Positions 7,485 to 16,298 of a DNA stretch of 37,194 nucleotides are shown piece after piece (the stretch's first letter is position 1; each line of letters begins with the position of its first letter). This DNA comes from CAYYAQ01 sp964469555 (lineage in GTDB: Bacteria; Planctomycetota; UBA1135; UBA2386): positions 1 through 37,194 of the forward strand of contig CAYYAQ010000037.1 of assembly GCA_964469555.1 (NCBI GenBank). Direction: 5' to 3'. A model generated the notes under the pieces. That model was not told the origin of the DNA. It ran no database searches and worked only from the letters and a program-made list of their open reading frames with translations. Made by a program: the position numbers and the translations under genes.

Positions 7485-8906
7485 ATGCTGACCACCTCCC
7501 ACTTCCAGAACCGCCGCTCCCAGTTCCTCGACAGCCTCGCCGCGAGCGGCGGCGGACCGGTATTCCTCGTCGCAGGCGGCGAGGTGCCGCGGAATTACCC
7601 CGCGAACGTCGTGCCCTATCGGCCGGACGGCAACTTCCTCTTTTTCTTCGACAACCCGGAGCCAGGCAGCGCCGCGCTGTTCGATCCGGCGGACAAGACG
7701 GTCACGCTGTTCCTGAGGACACGGACTCCGGAAGACGCGCTGTGGCACGGCCCGGTCCCGTCCTTCGCGGACATGCTTGCGCACCACGCGGTCGATACGG
7801 TCCTGCCCGTGGAAGACGTCGTGGACAGTGTGCAGAAGCGAGCCGCGGGGCGATCACTTCGGAGCATCGCCGTCGTCGATCCCGAGGCGACGAAGCTGGC
7901 AAACACGGTGACCAGAGAGTCCCTCGTGTTCCTCGACAGCGACAAGGTCGCGGATGCCCAGCTCATTCAGGACATCGGCCAGCTTCGCGCCGTGAAGACC
8001 GCGGAAGAAATCGACGCGATGCGGCGCACGGCGGCCATCACCACCGAGGCTCACACCGCAGCCATGACACACACGAAGGTCGGCGTGACCGAGCAACGCC
8101 TCGCTGGAATCGTCACCGGGATCCTGGCGCGGCACGATTGCGTACCGGCCTACAACAACATCCTCAGCGTGCGCGGCGAGGTACTGCACAACAACCACCA
8201 CGGCAACACGCTGCAGGACGGCGACATCGTCCTCCTGGATGCCGGGGCAGAGGCTCGCAACGGCTTTTGCTCGGACGTCACGCGGAGCTGGCCGGCGAAT
8301 GGGAAGTTCTCGGTAGAGCAGGCCCAGATCTACGACGTCGTTCTCAACGCGGAGGTCACTGCGATCGAGGCCGTGAAACCCGGTATCCGCTACCGTGACC
8401 TCCACATGACCGCCAGCCGCGTCATCGCGGAGGGGCTCGCGCACATCGGCCTGCTCGTCGGAAGCGCGGACGCGTTGGTCGAGAGCGGCGCCCACGCGCT
8501 GTTCTTCCCCCACGGTGTGGGGCACCTGATCGGGCTCGACGTGCACGACATGGAAGCGTTCGGTGACGCGATCTCGTACCCCGCCGGTCGCACGCGCAGC
8601 ACGCAGTTCGGCACCGGCTACCTCCGCCTCGACATGGATATCCAAGTCGGGATGACGTTCACGATCGAGCCCGGCATCTACTTCGTGCCCGCGATCCTGC
8701 GCGATCCGAAGCTTCGCGACGAGTTCAAGGACCAGGTCGACTGGGACCGAGCAGAAGAGTATCTGCAGATGAACGATGGTCGGGGATTCGGCGGAATCCG
8801 GATCGAGGACGACGTGCTCTGCACCGAGACCGGCTACGAAGTCCTGACTGCGGCGATGCCGAAGGACCGGGGTGAAGTCGAGGCGCTAGTCGGCAGCGCC
8901 GAGTGA
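7485..8906 (+). CDS. Xaa-Pro aminopeptidase, M24B family
   Basis: A 473-aa cytoplasmic metallopeptidase that releases the N-terminal residue from peptides with proline in position 2. The N-terminal third is the aminopeptidase-P-type domain (FLVAGGEVPRNYPANVVPYR, then FLFFFDNPEPGS). The C-terminal pita-bread domain carries all five dinuclear metal ligands: D252 (LLDAG), D264 (CSDVTR), H347 (HGVGHLIGLDVHD), E395 (FTIEPGIY) and E441 (GIRIEDDVL). There is no signal peptide. The ATG at 7485 was chosen because the frame upstream overlaps the neighbouring repeat protein and matches nothing. The glycosylase gene follows after 16 bp, so the two are probably co-transcribed. Confidence 0.94.
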   Translation: MLTTSHFQNRRSQFLDSLAASGGGPVFLVAGGEVPRNYPANVVPYRPDGNFLFFFDNPEPGSAALFDPADKTVTLFLRTRTPEDALWHGPVPSFADMLAHHAVDTVLPVEDVVDSVQKRAAGRSLRSIAVVDPEATKLANTVTRESLVFLDSDKVADAQLIQDIGQLRAVKTAEEIDAMRRTAAITTEAHTAAMTHTKVGVTEQRLAGIVTGILARHDCVPAYNNILSVRGEVLHNNHHGNTLQDGDIVLLDAGAEARNGFCSDVTRSWPANGKFSVEQAQIYDVVLNAEVTAIEAVKPGIRYRDLHMTASRVIAEGLAHIGLLVGSADALVESGAHALFFPHGVGHLIGLDVHDMEAFGDAISYPAGRTRSTQFGTGYLRLDMDIQVGMTFTIEPGIYFVPAILRDPKLRDEFKDQVDWDRAEEYLQMNDGRGFGGIRIEDDVLCTETGYEVLTAAMPKDRGEVEALVGSAE

Positions 8907-8922
8907 CGCCGCAGGAGATCGC

Positions 8923-9507
8923 ATGAAGCGCTGCGACTGGTGTGGTGACGACCCCCTGTACGTCGCCTATCACGACGAAGAATGGGGCGTCCCCGTCCAC
9001 GATGACCGGACGCTGTTCGAGTTCCTCATCCTCGAGGGCGCGCAGGCCGGGTTGTCGTGGATCACGATCCTGCGCAAGCGGGAGCACTACCGAAAAGTGT
9101 TCTGCGACTTCGATCCGGCGCGGGTCGCGCGCATCCGAAAGCCGCGCATCGAGAAGCTCCTCGAGGATCCGGGCATCGTCCGCAATCGTCTGAAAGTCGA
9201 GAGCACGGTGAGGAATGCGAAGTTGTTCCTCGACGTGCAGGCGGAATTCGGGTCGTTCGACGAGTACATCTGGCAGTTCATCGGTGGGCGGCAGAGAAAG
9301 AACAATGTCGCGAAGATGGCGGACCTGCCGGCACACACGGCAGAGTCCGACGCGATGAGCAAGGACCTGAAGAAGCGCGGGTTCAAGTTCGTCGGAAGCA
9401 CGATCTGCTACGCGTTCATGCAGGGCGTAGGAATGGTCAACGACCACCTCACGACGTGCTTCCGCCAACGCCAAATCGGGAACACTCCCACGCCCCAGAA
9501 CAAATAG
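8923..9507 (+). CDS. tag: DNA-3-methyladenine glycosylase I
   Basis: A 194-aa base-excision repair enzyme that removes 3-methyladenine from alkylated DNA. The residues that define the family sit at the same numbers as in E. coli Tag: zinc ligands C4, H17, H175 and C179, and the active-site E38. The N-terminal signature CDWCGDDPLYVAYHDEEWG and the FLILEGAQAGLSW segment are intact, and the helix-hairpin-helix region follows. Full length compared with the family (about 187 aa), with a short extra C-terminal tail. A GGAG ribosome binding site precedes the ATG. It is spaced 16 bp behind the Xaa-Pro aminopeptidase gene, probably in one transcript. No Ada/AlkB regulator is nearby. Confidence 0.97.
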   Translation: MKRCDWCGDDPLYVAYHDEEWGVPVHDDRTLFEFLILEGAQAGLSWITILRKREHYRKVFCDFDPARVARIRKPRIEKLLEDPGIVRNRLKVESTVRNAKLFLDVQAEFGSFDEYIWQFIGGRQRKNNVAKMADLPAHTAESDAMSKDLKKRGFKFVGSTICYAFMQGVGMVNDHLTTCFRQRQIGNTPTPQNK

Positions 9508-9542
9508 CGCCCTGCGGGAACACGATCCGGGAAGACAAGGGC

Positions 9543-9548
9543 TAGTCT
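9543..9548 (+). promoter_or_regulatory. -10-like element upstream of the S9 peptidase
   Basis: TAGTCT lies 10 bp before the ATG at 9559, giving a predicted leader of about 2-4 nt. No Shine-Dalgarno sequence is present between it and the start. Confidence 0.4.
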
Positions 9549-9558
9549 GCGCCGTCCC

Positions 9559-11565
9559 ATGGCAGATACTTCGATGCGCGGGGGCTTCGCCCTTCTCTCG
9601 TTCGTTCTCGTCGGTTCTCTAGAAGCTCAGGGGCTGACGCCGATCCAGGTCATGCAGACGCGGTCCGTGTCCACGGTCCTGGATGCCGGCAAGCACGGGA
9701 TCCTGTTCACCCGCATCATGCCGCGCACCCCGGATCGCGGCATCGGCGGCTCGCGGCACTTCCTGTTCCATCTCGTAGGCAAGAAGGAGACGCTCCTGCT
9801 TCAAGCCGGAAGTGGTCACGCGTTGTGGGGCGACAAGGTGACCTACGTCGGCAAGCAGAAGGACTCGTCGCATAACGAAGTCCTCGCGAAGTCCCTCGTC
9901 AACGGCGCGGTCAGACGCGTCACGCTGACGCCGAATGGAGTCCGGTCGTACAAGTGGAGTCCGAACTTCCGCTACATCGCCTACACACAACTGGACCCGA
10001 AGTCAGCGGCGCGTTCGAAGCGCGAGGAGCACGGATTCAAACAGAAGATCCATGACGAAGACTTTCGCCACATCAGCCTGTTCCTCTGGGACAGCCAGAC
10101 TGGTGGTATCCGGCGCCTGACGAGCGGCGCATCGATCTTCGACTACGTCTGGGCGAACGACAACTCGCGGCTGGCTCTCGCGGTCGCACCACGAAATCTC
10201 GTCGACGACAGCTACATGTTCAAGCGGATCCATACGGTGACGGTGGACGGGCGACTCGAGAAGATCATCGACAACCCGGGCAAGCTCGGCGACATGGCAT
10301 TCTCGCCCGACGGGAAGAGGCTCGCCTACGTCAGCGCCGCAGACCCGCGGGACCCGCACGCGGGCATGCTGTATCTGCTGGACTTCACCACGCGCAAGAC
10401 CAAGCCGCTCACGAATGGCTTCCTCGGAATGGTGCACCACATCCATTGGGATTCCCCTGCGAAGATCCGCGCGGTGGTCAGCCGTGGTATCCGGACGTTC
10501 GTCGCATCCATCGACCCGGAGAGCGCCGAGATGACAAACGAGGTCGTGGGCGGGGAGCGCGCGATCGGGAGAGTGTCCGTCAAGGAAGGGCGGACCTTGA
10601 TCGTCGCCTCCACGGCCAGTCACCCGAACGAGATCTTCGCGGTGAAGGACGGTGAAGCGACGCGCCACACCGATTCGAATCCCTGGCTTTCCGAAGTGAA
10701 GCTAGGGCGTCAGGAAAGCGTGCGTTTCCGAGCGCGCGACGACGTCGAGATCGAGGGGCTGATGATGTATCCCGTCGGCTACGAGAAAGGTAAGCGCTAC
10801 CCGATGGTGGTCGTCGTCCACGGCGGGCCAGAGTCGCACTTCACCAACGGATGGAACACGAGCTACGGGCGATGGGGTCAGATGCTCTGCGCCCGTGGCT
10901 ACTTCGCCTGGTATCCGAACTACCGATCTTCTACGGGCTACGGCGTCGAGTTCACGAAGCACGACCACGGCGACTTGATGGGAGGTGAATTCACCGACCA
11001 TCTCGACGCCATCGCGCACTTCGACAAGCAGGGACTCATCGACACAAAGCGCGTCGGAATCGGTGGCGGATCCTACGGCGGCTACACCTCGGCTTGGGCC
11101 GCAACGCGGGGCACGAAACACTTCGCCGCCGCGGTCAGCTTCGTGCCGTTCGTCGACATTCGCACGAAGTGGTACACAACGGACATCTCCTGGGAGTTCT
11201 ACTACGTGCACTACCAGGAGAAGCACGCCCACAATCAGGCTGGCTACCTGCGCGACCGCAGTCCGCTGACCTGGGCAGCCGATTGCCGGACGCCTCTGCT
11301 CTTGCTCGGCGGTACCGCCGACCCGCGCGTGCATCCAAGCCAACCGCACATGCTCTACCGCGCTGTCAAGTTCGCGACCAAGACACCGGTTCGGTACGTG
11401 CAGTATCCCGGTGAAGGTCACGGCAACCGGACGAACACGAACCAGTACGATTACGCTCTCCGAACGCTGCGCTGGTTCGACCACTACCTCCGGGCAGGCG
11501 ACCACCGGAAGGACGCCCCCCCGCCGTACGAGGTCGACTACTCGGAGTGGTACCGCCGAACCTGA
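9559..11565 (+). CDS. Secreted S9 (prolyl oligopeptidase family) serine peptidase
   Basis: A 668-aa exported peptidase. Residues 1-24 form a signal peptide ending in LEAQ; the ATG at M6 would also give one. Residues about 40-380 form a TolB/DPP-type beta-propeller with recurrent blade phrases such as YKWSPNFRYIAYT, FDYVWANDNSRLALAV and MAFSPDGKRLAYVS. The C-terminal alpha/beta-hydrolase domain has the catalytic triad Ser505 (GGGSYGGYTSA), Asp588 (GTADPRVHPSQ) and His621 (GEGHGN). The VVVHGGPESH segment supplies the oxyanion hole. It resembles dipeptidyl/acylaminoacyl peptidases, which cleave short peptides; the exact cleavage preference is not readable. It is followed convergently, 15 bp away, by the dehydratase gene. 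Confidence 0.93.
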   Translation: MADTSMRGGFALLSFVLVGSLEAQGLTPIQVMQTRSVSTVLDAGKHGILFTRIMPRTPDRGIGGSRHFLFHLVGKKETLLLQAGSGHALWGDKVTYVGKQKDSSHNEVLAKSLVNGAVRRVTLTPNGVRSYKWSPNFRYIAYTQLDPKSAARSKREEHGFKQKIHDEDFRHISLFLWDSQTGGIRRLTSGASIFDYVWANDNSRLALAVAPRNLVDDSYMFKRIHTVTVDGRLEKIIDNPGKLGDMAFSPDGKRLAYVSAADPRDPHAGMLYLLDFTTRKTKPLTNGFLGMVHHIHWDSPAKIRAVVSRGIRTFVASIDPESAEMTNEVVGGERAIGRVSVKEGRTLIVASTASHPNEIFAVKDGEATRHTDSNPWLSEVKLGRQESVRFRARDDVEIEGLMMYPVGYEKGKRYPMVVVVHGGPESHFTNGWNTSYGRWGQMLCARGYFAWYPNYRSSTGYGVEFTKHDHGDLMGGEFTDHLDAIAHFDKQGLIDTKRVGIGGGSYGGYTSAWAATRGTKHFAAAVSFVPFVDIRTKWYTTDISWEFYYVHYQEKHAHNQAGYLRDRSPLTWAADCRTPLLLLGGTADPRVHPSQPHMLYRAVKFATKTPVRYVQYPGEGHGNRTNTNQYDYALRTLRWFDHYLRAGDHRKDAPPPYEVDYSEWYRRT

Positions 11566-11580
11566 TTCAGCGTCTGGGTC

Positions 11581-12534
11581 TCAGGTGAGCCAGGCGAGAT
11601 CGGTGTTGCCACCGGTGATGATCGCGCCGATGCGCAGGCCGCGGATGCGATCACCGAGCTTGCGCAACGCGGCCAGGCAAGTCGCGCCCGATGGTTCAAC
11701 GACCAGCTTCATTCGTTCCAGATGGAATCGACATGCGGCCACCACCTCTGAATCGTCCACGCATACGACTTCGACTCCGTTGGCGCGCAGGATCGCGAAT
11801 GTGTTCTCGCCCAACCCGGTGAGCAAGCCGTCGCAGATCGTCTGCGGATTCTTCACACCCGGATGACGCGTGCCATCACGCAGTGATCGGTAGGCGTCGT
11901 CGACAGCAGTCGGCTCCGCGCCGAACACCTTCGCGTCCGGACAAAGTCCGGCGACCGTCAACGTCGTGCCGGAGAGCAGACCGCCGCCGCCGATCGGGGT
12001 GATCACGGCATCGAGTGCGGAAACGTCTTCGAGCAACTCCAATGCCGCCGTGCCCTGACCCGCGATCACGCGCGGGTCCTCGAACGGGTGAATGAACGTC
12101 GCGCCGGTAGCGGCGATGATTTCGTCCGTAGCGGGCTGACGCTGCCCTTCTGCACACCGACGGATTTCCGCGCCGTAGCCTTCGATGGCTCGCGCCTTGA
12201 TCTCAGAACCGTGCTCCGGCATCACGACCGTGCACGGCGCACTCCGCTTGGCCGCCGCGAACGCAACCGCGGCGCCGTGGTTGCCCGACGAATGCGTGAT
12301 GACGCCGCGCGCGCACTCCTCATCGCTCAGCGAGAAGACCGCATTCGTAGCGCCTCGGGCCTTGAAGGCGCCGATCTTCTGCAGGTTCTCACACTTGAAG
12401 AAGATCGACGCGCCGAGCTCGCGATCGAGCGTCGCCGAGGTCATGACCGGCGTGCGGTGGACGTGGCCGGCGAGGCGTTCCGCCGCCGCCTCGACGTCGG
12501 AGAACGTCGCCACCGCACCCGTCGGTTCGATCAT
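11581..12534 (-). CDS. PLP-dependent threonine/serine dehydratase (fold type II)
   Basis: A 317-aa cytoplasmic enzyme. The Schiff-base lysine is K58 in GAFKARGA, the substrate/carboxylate loop is S83-G-N-H-G87, and the phosphate-binding glycine loop is GGGGLLSG. These match catabolic threonine dehydratase and serine racemase. There is no C-terminal ACT regulatory domain, so it is not the feedback-inhibited biosynthetic IlvA form. Expected reaction: deamination of L-threonine or L-serine to 2-oxobutyrate or pyruvate; racemase activity cannot be excluded. Its ATG overlaps the TGA of the upstream glycosidase-like gene (ATGA), so translation is probably coupled to that gene, although no metabolic link between the two is obvious. 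Confidence 0.9.
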   Translation of the reverse strand: MIEPTGAVATFSDVEAAAERLAGHVHRTPVMTSATLDRELGASIFFKCENLQKIGAFKARGATNAVFSLSDEECARGVITHSSGNHGAAVAFAAAKRSAPCTVVMPEHGSEIKARAIEGYGAEIRRCAEGQRQPATDEIIAATGATFIHPFEDPRVIAGQGTAALELLEDVSALDAVITPIGGGGLLSGTTLTVAGLCPDAKVFGAEPTAVDDAYRSLRDGTRHPGVKNPQTICDGLLTGLGENTFAILRANGVEVVCVDDSEVVAACRFHLERMKLVVEPSGATCLAALRKLGDRIRGLRIGAIITGGNTDLAWLT

Positions 12535-14669
12535 CCCGGAAGGATCTTGACCCGCTTGCCTTTTCGCTCGACGCTGAACCGCTTGTTGCCAATCGGGATA
12601 CCGTGCAACTTGAAGTCCGGCATGTCGTCGATGACCGGGTCCATCTGGATCTCGTTGAAGCGCACGGCGAATCCACCGGCGAGCCGGAAGATGTTGTCGA
12701 GCAACGAGGCCCCGAGGAAATTGCCTGTTCCGAGGTAACGCGCCGCGCGCCCGGTTACCGGGTGGTAGTGCTCGAAGCTGCTGGCCACCTCAGTATTCTC
12801 GATCGCGCCGGAGACCATCGTGATGGTGCGTCGGAACAGATCGCCGAGAAGGCGCCGAGCCTTCTTGTCACCGCGCTCGGAGCGATAGGTGAGCGCCTCC
12901 ATGATCTGGCAGTTGACTGCGAGCGACGTCCGACCGTTCGCCGGGTTCTCGATGCGCGTGCCCTTCCAGTGTGCGTCCGTGTTGTAATACGGATCGGACA
13001 TCCCGATCGTCGGCACGGGATGCTTCGTCCAGAATTCCCTGCGATCCGCGAGCGTCGAGAGCATTCGCTCGGCTTGCTGCGGCTTCGGGATGTCTGTCGC
13101 CATCGGGTAGAACCCAACCGCGGCCTTGACGCCGGTGCGTCGACGGGTCTTCGGATCGATGTCCATGAAGATGCCGGCATTTTCGTCCCACATCCGCTTG
13201 CGAATGACCTCCTGGATGCCCTCGGCTTCCGCGGCGAAGCGGTTGGCCATCGACTTCTCCTGCATCTCATCCGCGACCTTGAACAGGAACCGGACCATTC
13301 GATAGCGGAACACGCTGACGTCCACTCCTTTGAGCCGGAACTCCTCGAGTTGCTCTTCGGCATTGTCAGACTTCTCGTGGATCACCGTGAATCGACGCGA
13401 GTAGCTCTGGCCAGCCTCGAAGTGGTTCACAATGTCGGTCAGACTGCTGCCTTCCGGGTCACGGTTGTTGGCCAACCAGCGGATGTAGCGCTGCATGCCC
13501 ATCAACACGGCGCGCTTCGTCGCCCGATCCGGATGCATCGCGTCGAGAGCCTCGAACGCACCACCCCAATCCGCGTGGAAGAAGTCCGTGTTGGTCAGCT
13601 TCGTCAAGCCGATCCATCCTGGGACGAGGCCGCTCTGGCGGATGTTCTCGAAGAACACCTTGAGAAGGCCGCGGGCATACGACGGGTCGGTGAGCCAACG
13701 GGCTTCGCGCACGAGTGCGGGGGCGTGGTTGGCCGTGACCTGGTGCATGCGACCTGAACCGGAACACACCGCCGGCGAACTCATCTTGCCGACACCGTTC
13801 GGGATGCGCAGCAGGTGCAACATCGCGAAGCGATGATTGACCACGCGCTCGATCTCCTTGGACTCGCACTGGAACTTCGGCGTCTTGCTCACCAAGGCCT
13901 GGTAGTTGTTCTCATCCTTCGGGTCGGGACGCCGCGGGCGGTAGTTGATGCCACCACCCTTGAACACGACGTTGGCTTCGAACCTGTGCTCGACCTTCGC
14001 GCCGCCCTTGAGCTTGGCAGTGCGAAACAAGCCGAGATAGCAGCGCGCGTCGGTGACGATCGGACTGGGCTTGACCATCGGTCGCTTCGCTCGCGGCGTC
14101 GGGAACTCCGGCCCCATGTCGAACCAAGGGGTCTCTTCGTAGTCAGGGCGATCGCTACCGCCGACACAGTGGAACGCCTGCAGGCAGCGCGCACCTTTCG
14201 AACTCGGGCTACCCCAGATGATCTCGACGGGGATCCCCGTTCCGTCCGGCGACTCGAGACTCCGCCGCACGCGGAAGCTGTCACCTTCGAGCGAAGGGGC
14301 TTCGCCCTGCGCGTCGGTGACCGTCCAGAGCACGATCGAGATCTCGCGCTCTTCCTTGCCGGCGACTTCGATCTTGACGTTGGACACGCACCGATCGTCG
14401 GTCGTGACGAATCGCTCCTCCGTCGCGGTGAGCGTCTTGCCATCGGTGTAGGTGAGGATCGCTGCGCCGTTGCGGAACTTCAGTTCCTTGCACACCATGT
14501 GCAGTGGCACACCCGCGTCGAGGAACGACAGGTGGAACATCGGCGAGACCTCGGTGTTGTAGAGATGCACGGGGTCCGAAAACCCGGGCGAGGTCTGGAA
14601 GCGAGGGAAGTCCGGCGCGTAGAGGACGTAGCCCCCGCCGCCGAGGGCAAACTTCTGGTTCTGGTTCAT
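12531..14669 (-). CDS. Six-hairpin glycosidase-like protein (GH63/MGH1-type)
   Basis: A 712-aa protein without signal peptide. Residues about 30-240 form a beta-sandwich domain (MFHLSFLDAGVPLHMVC, then VSNVKIEVAG). From about residue 265 to the end it has the features of an (alpha/alpha)6 barrel of the trehalase/GH63/MGH1 group: LPGWIGLTKLTN (about 349-360), FFHADWGGAFEALDAM (about 363-378), MWDENAGIFMDIDP (about 493-506), GFYPMATDIPKPQQAERML and NGRTSLAVNCQIMEAL. I recognise the fold group but not a specific substrate; alpha-glucosidic disaccharides or glycans are the usual targets. The start at the ATG at 14669 begins at the conserved region; an upstream in-frame extension of 46 residues looks non-coding. 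The dehydratase overlaps its stop. Confidence 0.72.
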   Translation of the reverse strand: MNQNQKFALGGGGYVLYAPDFPRFQTSPGFSDPVHLYNTEVSPMFHLSFLDAGVPLHMVCKELKFRNGAAILTYTDGKTLTATEERFVTTDDRCVSNVKIEVAGKEEREISIVLWTVTDAQGEAPSLEGDSFRVRRSLESPDGTGIPVEIIWGSPSSKGARCLQAFHCVGGSDRPDYEETPWFDMGPEFPTPRAKRPMVKPSPIVTDARCYLGLFRTAKLKGGAKVEHRFEANVVFKGGGINYRPRRPDPKDENNYQALVSKTPKFQCESKEIERVVNHRFAMLHLLRIPNGVGKMSSPAVCSGSGRMHQVTANHAPALVREARWLTDPSYARGLLKVFFENIRQSGLVPGWIGLTKLTNTDFFHADWGGAFEALDAMHPDRATKRAVLMGMQRYIRWLANNRDPEGSSLTDIVNHFEAGQSYSRRFTVIHEKSDNAEEQLEEFRLKGVDVSVFRYRMVRFLFKVADEMQEKSMANRFAAEAEGIQEVIRKRMWDENAGIFMDIDPKTRRRTGVKAAVGFYPMATDIPKPQQAERMLSTLADRREFWTKHPVPTIGMSDPYYNTDAHWKGTRIENPANGRTSLAVNCQIMEALTYRSERGDKKARRLLGDLFRRTITMVSGAIENTEVASSFEHYHPVTGRAARYLGTGNFLGASLLDNIFRLAGGFAVRFNEIQMDPVIDDMPDFKLHGIPIGNKRFSVERKGKRVKILPG

Positions 14670-14678
14670 GCTTGGTCG

Positions 14679-14692
14679 GGCTCGATCGAGCC
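14679..14692. promoter_or_regulatory. 14-bp perfect palindrome before the glycosidase-like gene
   Basis: GGCTCGATCGAGCC is identical to its reverse complement. It ends 9 bp upstream of the ATG at 14669 and could be an operator or a leader hairpin covering the initiation region. No Shine-Dalgarno sequence is visible between it and the start. Confidence 0.4.
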
Positions 14693-14779
14693 AGGATTCG
14701 GCGGAAAAGCCCTCTAAATGAAGGGCGACCTGGGGGCGAAACTGCTCCCGGGAGTGCCTCGCGAAGTCAGTTGAAGCGC

Positions 14780-14807
14780 CTGATAATCCGCCCAACCGTA
14801 TACGCAA
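14780..14807 (-). promoter_or_regulatory. Possible sigma70-type promoter for the glycosidase-dehydratase operon
   Basis: On the minus strand TTGCGT (14802-14807) and TATCAG (14780-14785) are separated by 16 bp. The match is moderate, and the predicted leader is about 105 nt and includes the 14-bp palindrome. Confidence 0.3.
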
Positions 14808-15017
14808 AGTTCAGCTGTAATCCAATGGTGCTTATTGTGTTGCGACATTGGGCGGGGTCGTACCACGGCTCGCAGGGGGGTTCGCACAGCTCTCCGGGGG
14901 AGACCGCTTCTCGCATGTCGGAGCCCCCGCGTCAAGTGTTTGTTCTCTGACCCCCTGGGACCGGGACGCGTCCTCGTCCCCGCGGGGGGAGAGTTGCTGC
15001 AGGGTCTCTTGAGAGAG

Positions 15018-15569
15018 CTACAGGCGCTTGGCTTGGCCCCAGCGGCGCTGCTGGTCGGTGGAGAACGCCGTTTGCTCGAGCAGCTGTCGGGCGCGTGCCC
15101 GAATCCCCGGGTGCTTGAGGAAGCGAACCTCGGGAAGCCTGTCGTGCAGGAACTCGGCGAGATCGGGCCGCACGTTGCCGTGCACCGGCGCCGGAACACC
15201 GCTCAGGAACGCCTGACGCCAATTTGCGTCCGGTTCCGTGATCACGCTCTCGAGCCGCTTGCGCACGTCCTGTCCGCCGATCCGCAACAGCGCCTCTGTT
15301 ACGTATCGATCGGCGACGGCGTGACCCACGGAGCCGAGGATGTGCGGCACGGCCTGACGACCGAGCGCTGTCAGATCCTTGATGAACAACTCGTATTCGA
15401 ACCGGAACCGAACCTCGCGTTCGATGATCCGCTCGACGCGCTGCCGAAGACCGGCATCCGTCAGGCTTTCGCTGACGGCGAGCGGGACCACGAGCTTGAC
15501 CGTGACCTGAGCAGGCGCAGCGCTGACTGTGACGATCATTCCGACCGTGGACAGACAGAAGCCTCGCAT
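15018..15569 (-). CDS. Small exported helical-repeat (HEAT-like) protein
   Basis: A 183-aa protein. Residues 1-21 are a short signal peptide ending in SAAPAQ. The remainder is mostly amphipathic helices with a HEAT-like rhythm: LTALGRQAVPHILGSVG, ADRYVTEALLRIGGQDVRKRLE, LAEFLHDRLPEVRFLKHPG. No catalytic motif is seen. The AGGAGG sequence lies only 2 nt before the ATG at 15569, too close for normal initiation, so the true start may be a few codons further in (for example the ATG at codon 11, which would shorten the signal peptide). It follows the lipoprotein gene after 22 bp and is probably in the same operon, so both products would act in the periplasm. Confidence 0.65.
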   Translation of the reverse strand: MRGFCLSTVGMIVTVSAAPAQVTVKLVVPLAVSESLTDAGLRQRVERIIEREVRFRFEYELFIKDLTALGRQAVPHILGSVGHAVADRYVTEALLRIGGQDVRKRLESVITEPDANWRQAFLSGVPAPVHGNVRPDLAEFLHDRLPEVRFLKHPGIRARARQLLEQTAFSTDQQRRWGQAKRL

Positions 15570-15591
15570 CTCCTCCTTGCTTGTCTTGTCG

Positions 15592-16113
15592 CTACCCGCC
15601 GAATCGCTTGGGCGGCAGGACTTTCATCTGCACGGGCTCGCACCCGATGCGCCAACTCCACCCCTTCTTCTTGTGCACACCCTTCGTGTTCACTTTCATG
15701 ACGTCCGACCACGTGTCGCCCGGCGTCAACGCGTAGCCGAGAGGGTGCATGAGGACATCTTCGCCGCGATTGACGACCTTGCCGTCGGGATCGAGCACTT
15801 CCAACCACACCCGGACGATGTCGAACTTCGTGTCCGACGTGTTCTTGTAGCTGTATGACGCCCGCAGGAACTCCCAACTTGGTCCACCGCCCAGCGAGTG
15901 GTTCCAGACGAACATCGTCCCGCACCCCTCGATCTCCTGCATCTGCGGCTGCACCCCGTTCCGGCTCAACTTCGCCTTGTGCCCCTCCAACTCATCCCAC
16001 TGCTTGATGCGCGCGTCGTTCAGCCAGGGGCGTCCGTAGTGGTAGTTCGACGTCGGACCACGACACCCGGCCAGGAAAACGAAGAACAGGATGGTCGGAA
16101 CGATGGAGCGCAT
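15592..16113 (-). CDS. Lipoprotein with a DUF1425/YcfL-like beta domain
   Basis: A 173-aa protein. The N-terminus MRSIVPTILFFVFLAGC has a lipobox with the lipidated cysteine at residue 17. The mature part has the order SYSYKNTSDTKFDIVRVWLEV, then LDPDGKVVNRGEDV, then YALTPGDTWSDV. It resembles YcfL-type lipoproteins, in which a beta-sandwich carries N-s-s and D-x-x-G-x-V phrases before an L-x-P-G-x-x turn; this is a weak, pattern-level match. A GAGAGG sequence is placed about 4 nt before the ATG. The HEAT-like gene follows 22 bp downstream. Likely location: periplasmic face of the inner or outer membrane. Confidence 0.7.
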   Translation of the reverse strand: MRSIVPTILFFVFLAGCRGPTSNYHYGRPWLNDARIKQWDELEGHKAKLSRNGVQPQMQEIEGCGTMFVWNHSLGGGPSWEFLRASYSYKNTSDTKFDIVRVWLEVLDPDGKVVNRGEDVLMHPLGYALTPGDTWSDVMKVNTKGVHKKKGWSWRIGCEPVQMKVLPPKRFGG

Positions 16114-16298
16114 GATGCCTCTCTCTAGGGTTGATCGGTACGCGTGTGCCGTCAGCGTATGGCGTTTCGGGGTGTTCGGGTATTGGCAGGCATGCAAAGA
16201 GAATGCCTCTTCGACAAACAGCGGCAACAACGCCCGAAAATTACCGTTGCGCGCGAGTTCGGACGTCTGGGACCGCTGCCGCATTCCAGACCCGGGGT

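Larger units (their letters stand above)
14670..15017. other. 348-bp intergenic region upstream of the glycosidase-like gene
   Basis: No protein with recognisable features is visible on either strand; open frames here are shadows or short. It holds a perfect palindrome and a weak promoter (listed separately). A GC-rich stretch at 14950-15000 contains the palindrome GGACGCGTCC flanked by G- and C-runs; this lies downstream of the HEAT-like gene at 15018 and could act as a weak terminator. Confidence 0.5.

Noticed and set aside
12531..14669. Trehalase or glucosidase as a specific name
   Set aside because: Fold-level features are present but I could not place catalytic acid and base with confidence, so only the fold group is given.
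14835..15701. 288-codon plus-strand frame spanning the HEAT-like gene and its 3' side
   Set aside because: It overlaps two minus-strand genes with signal sequences and has no recognisable feature itself.
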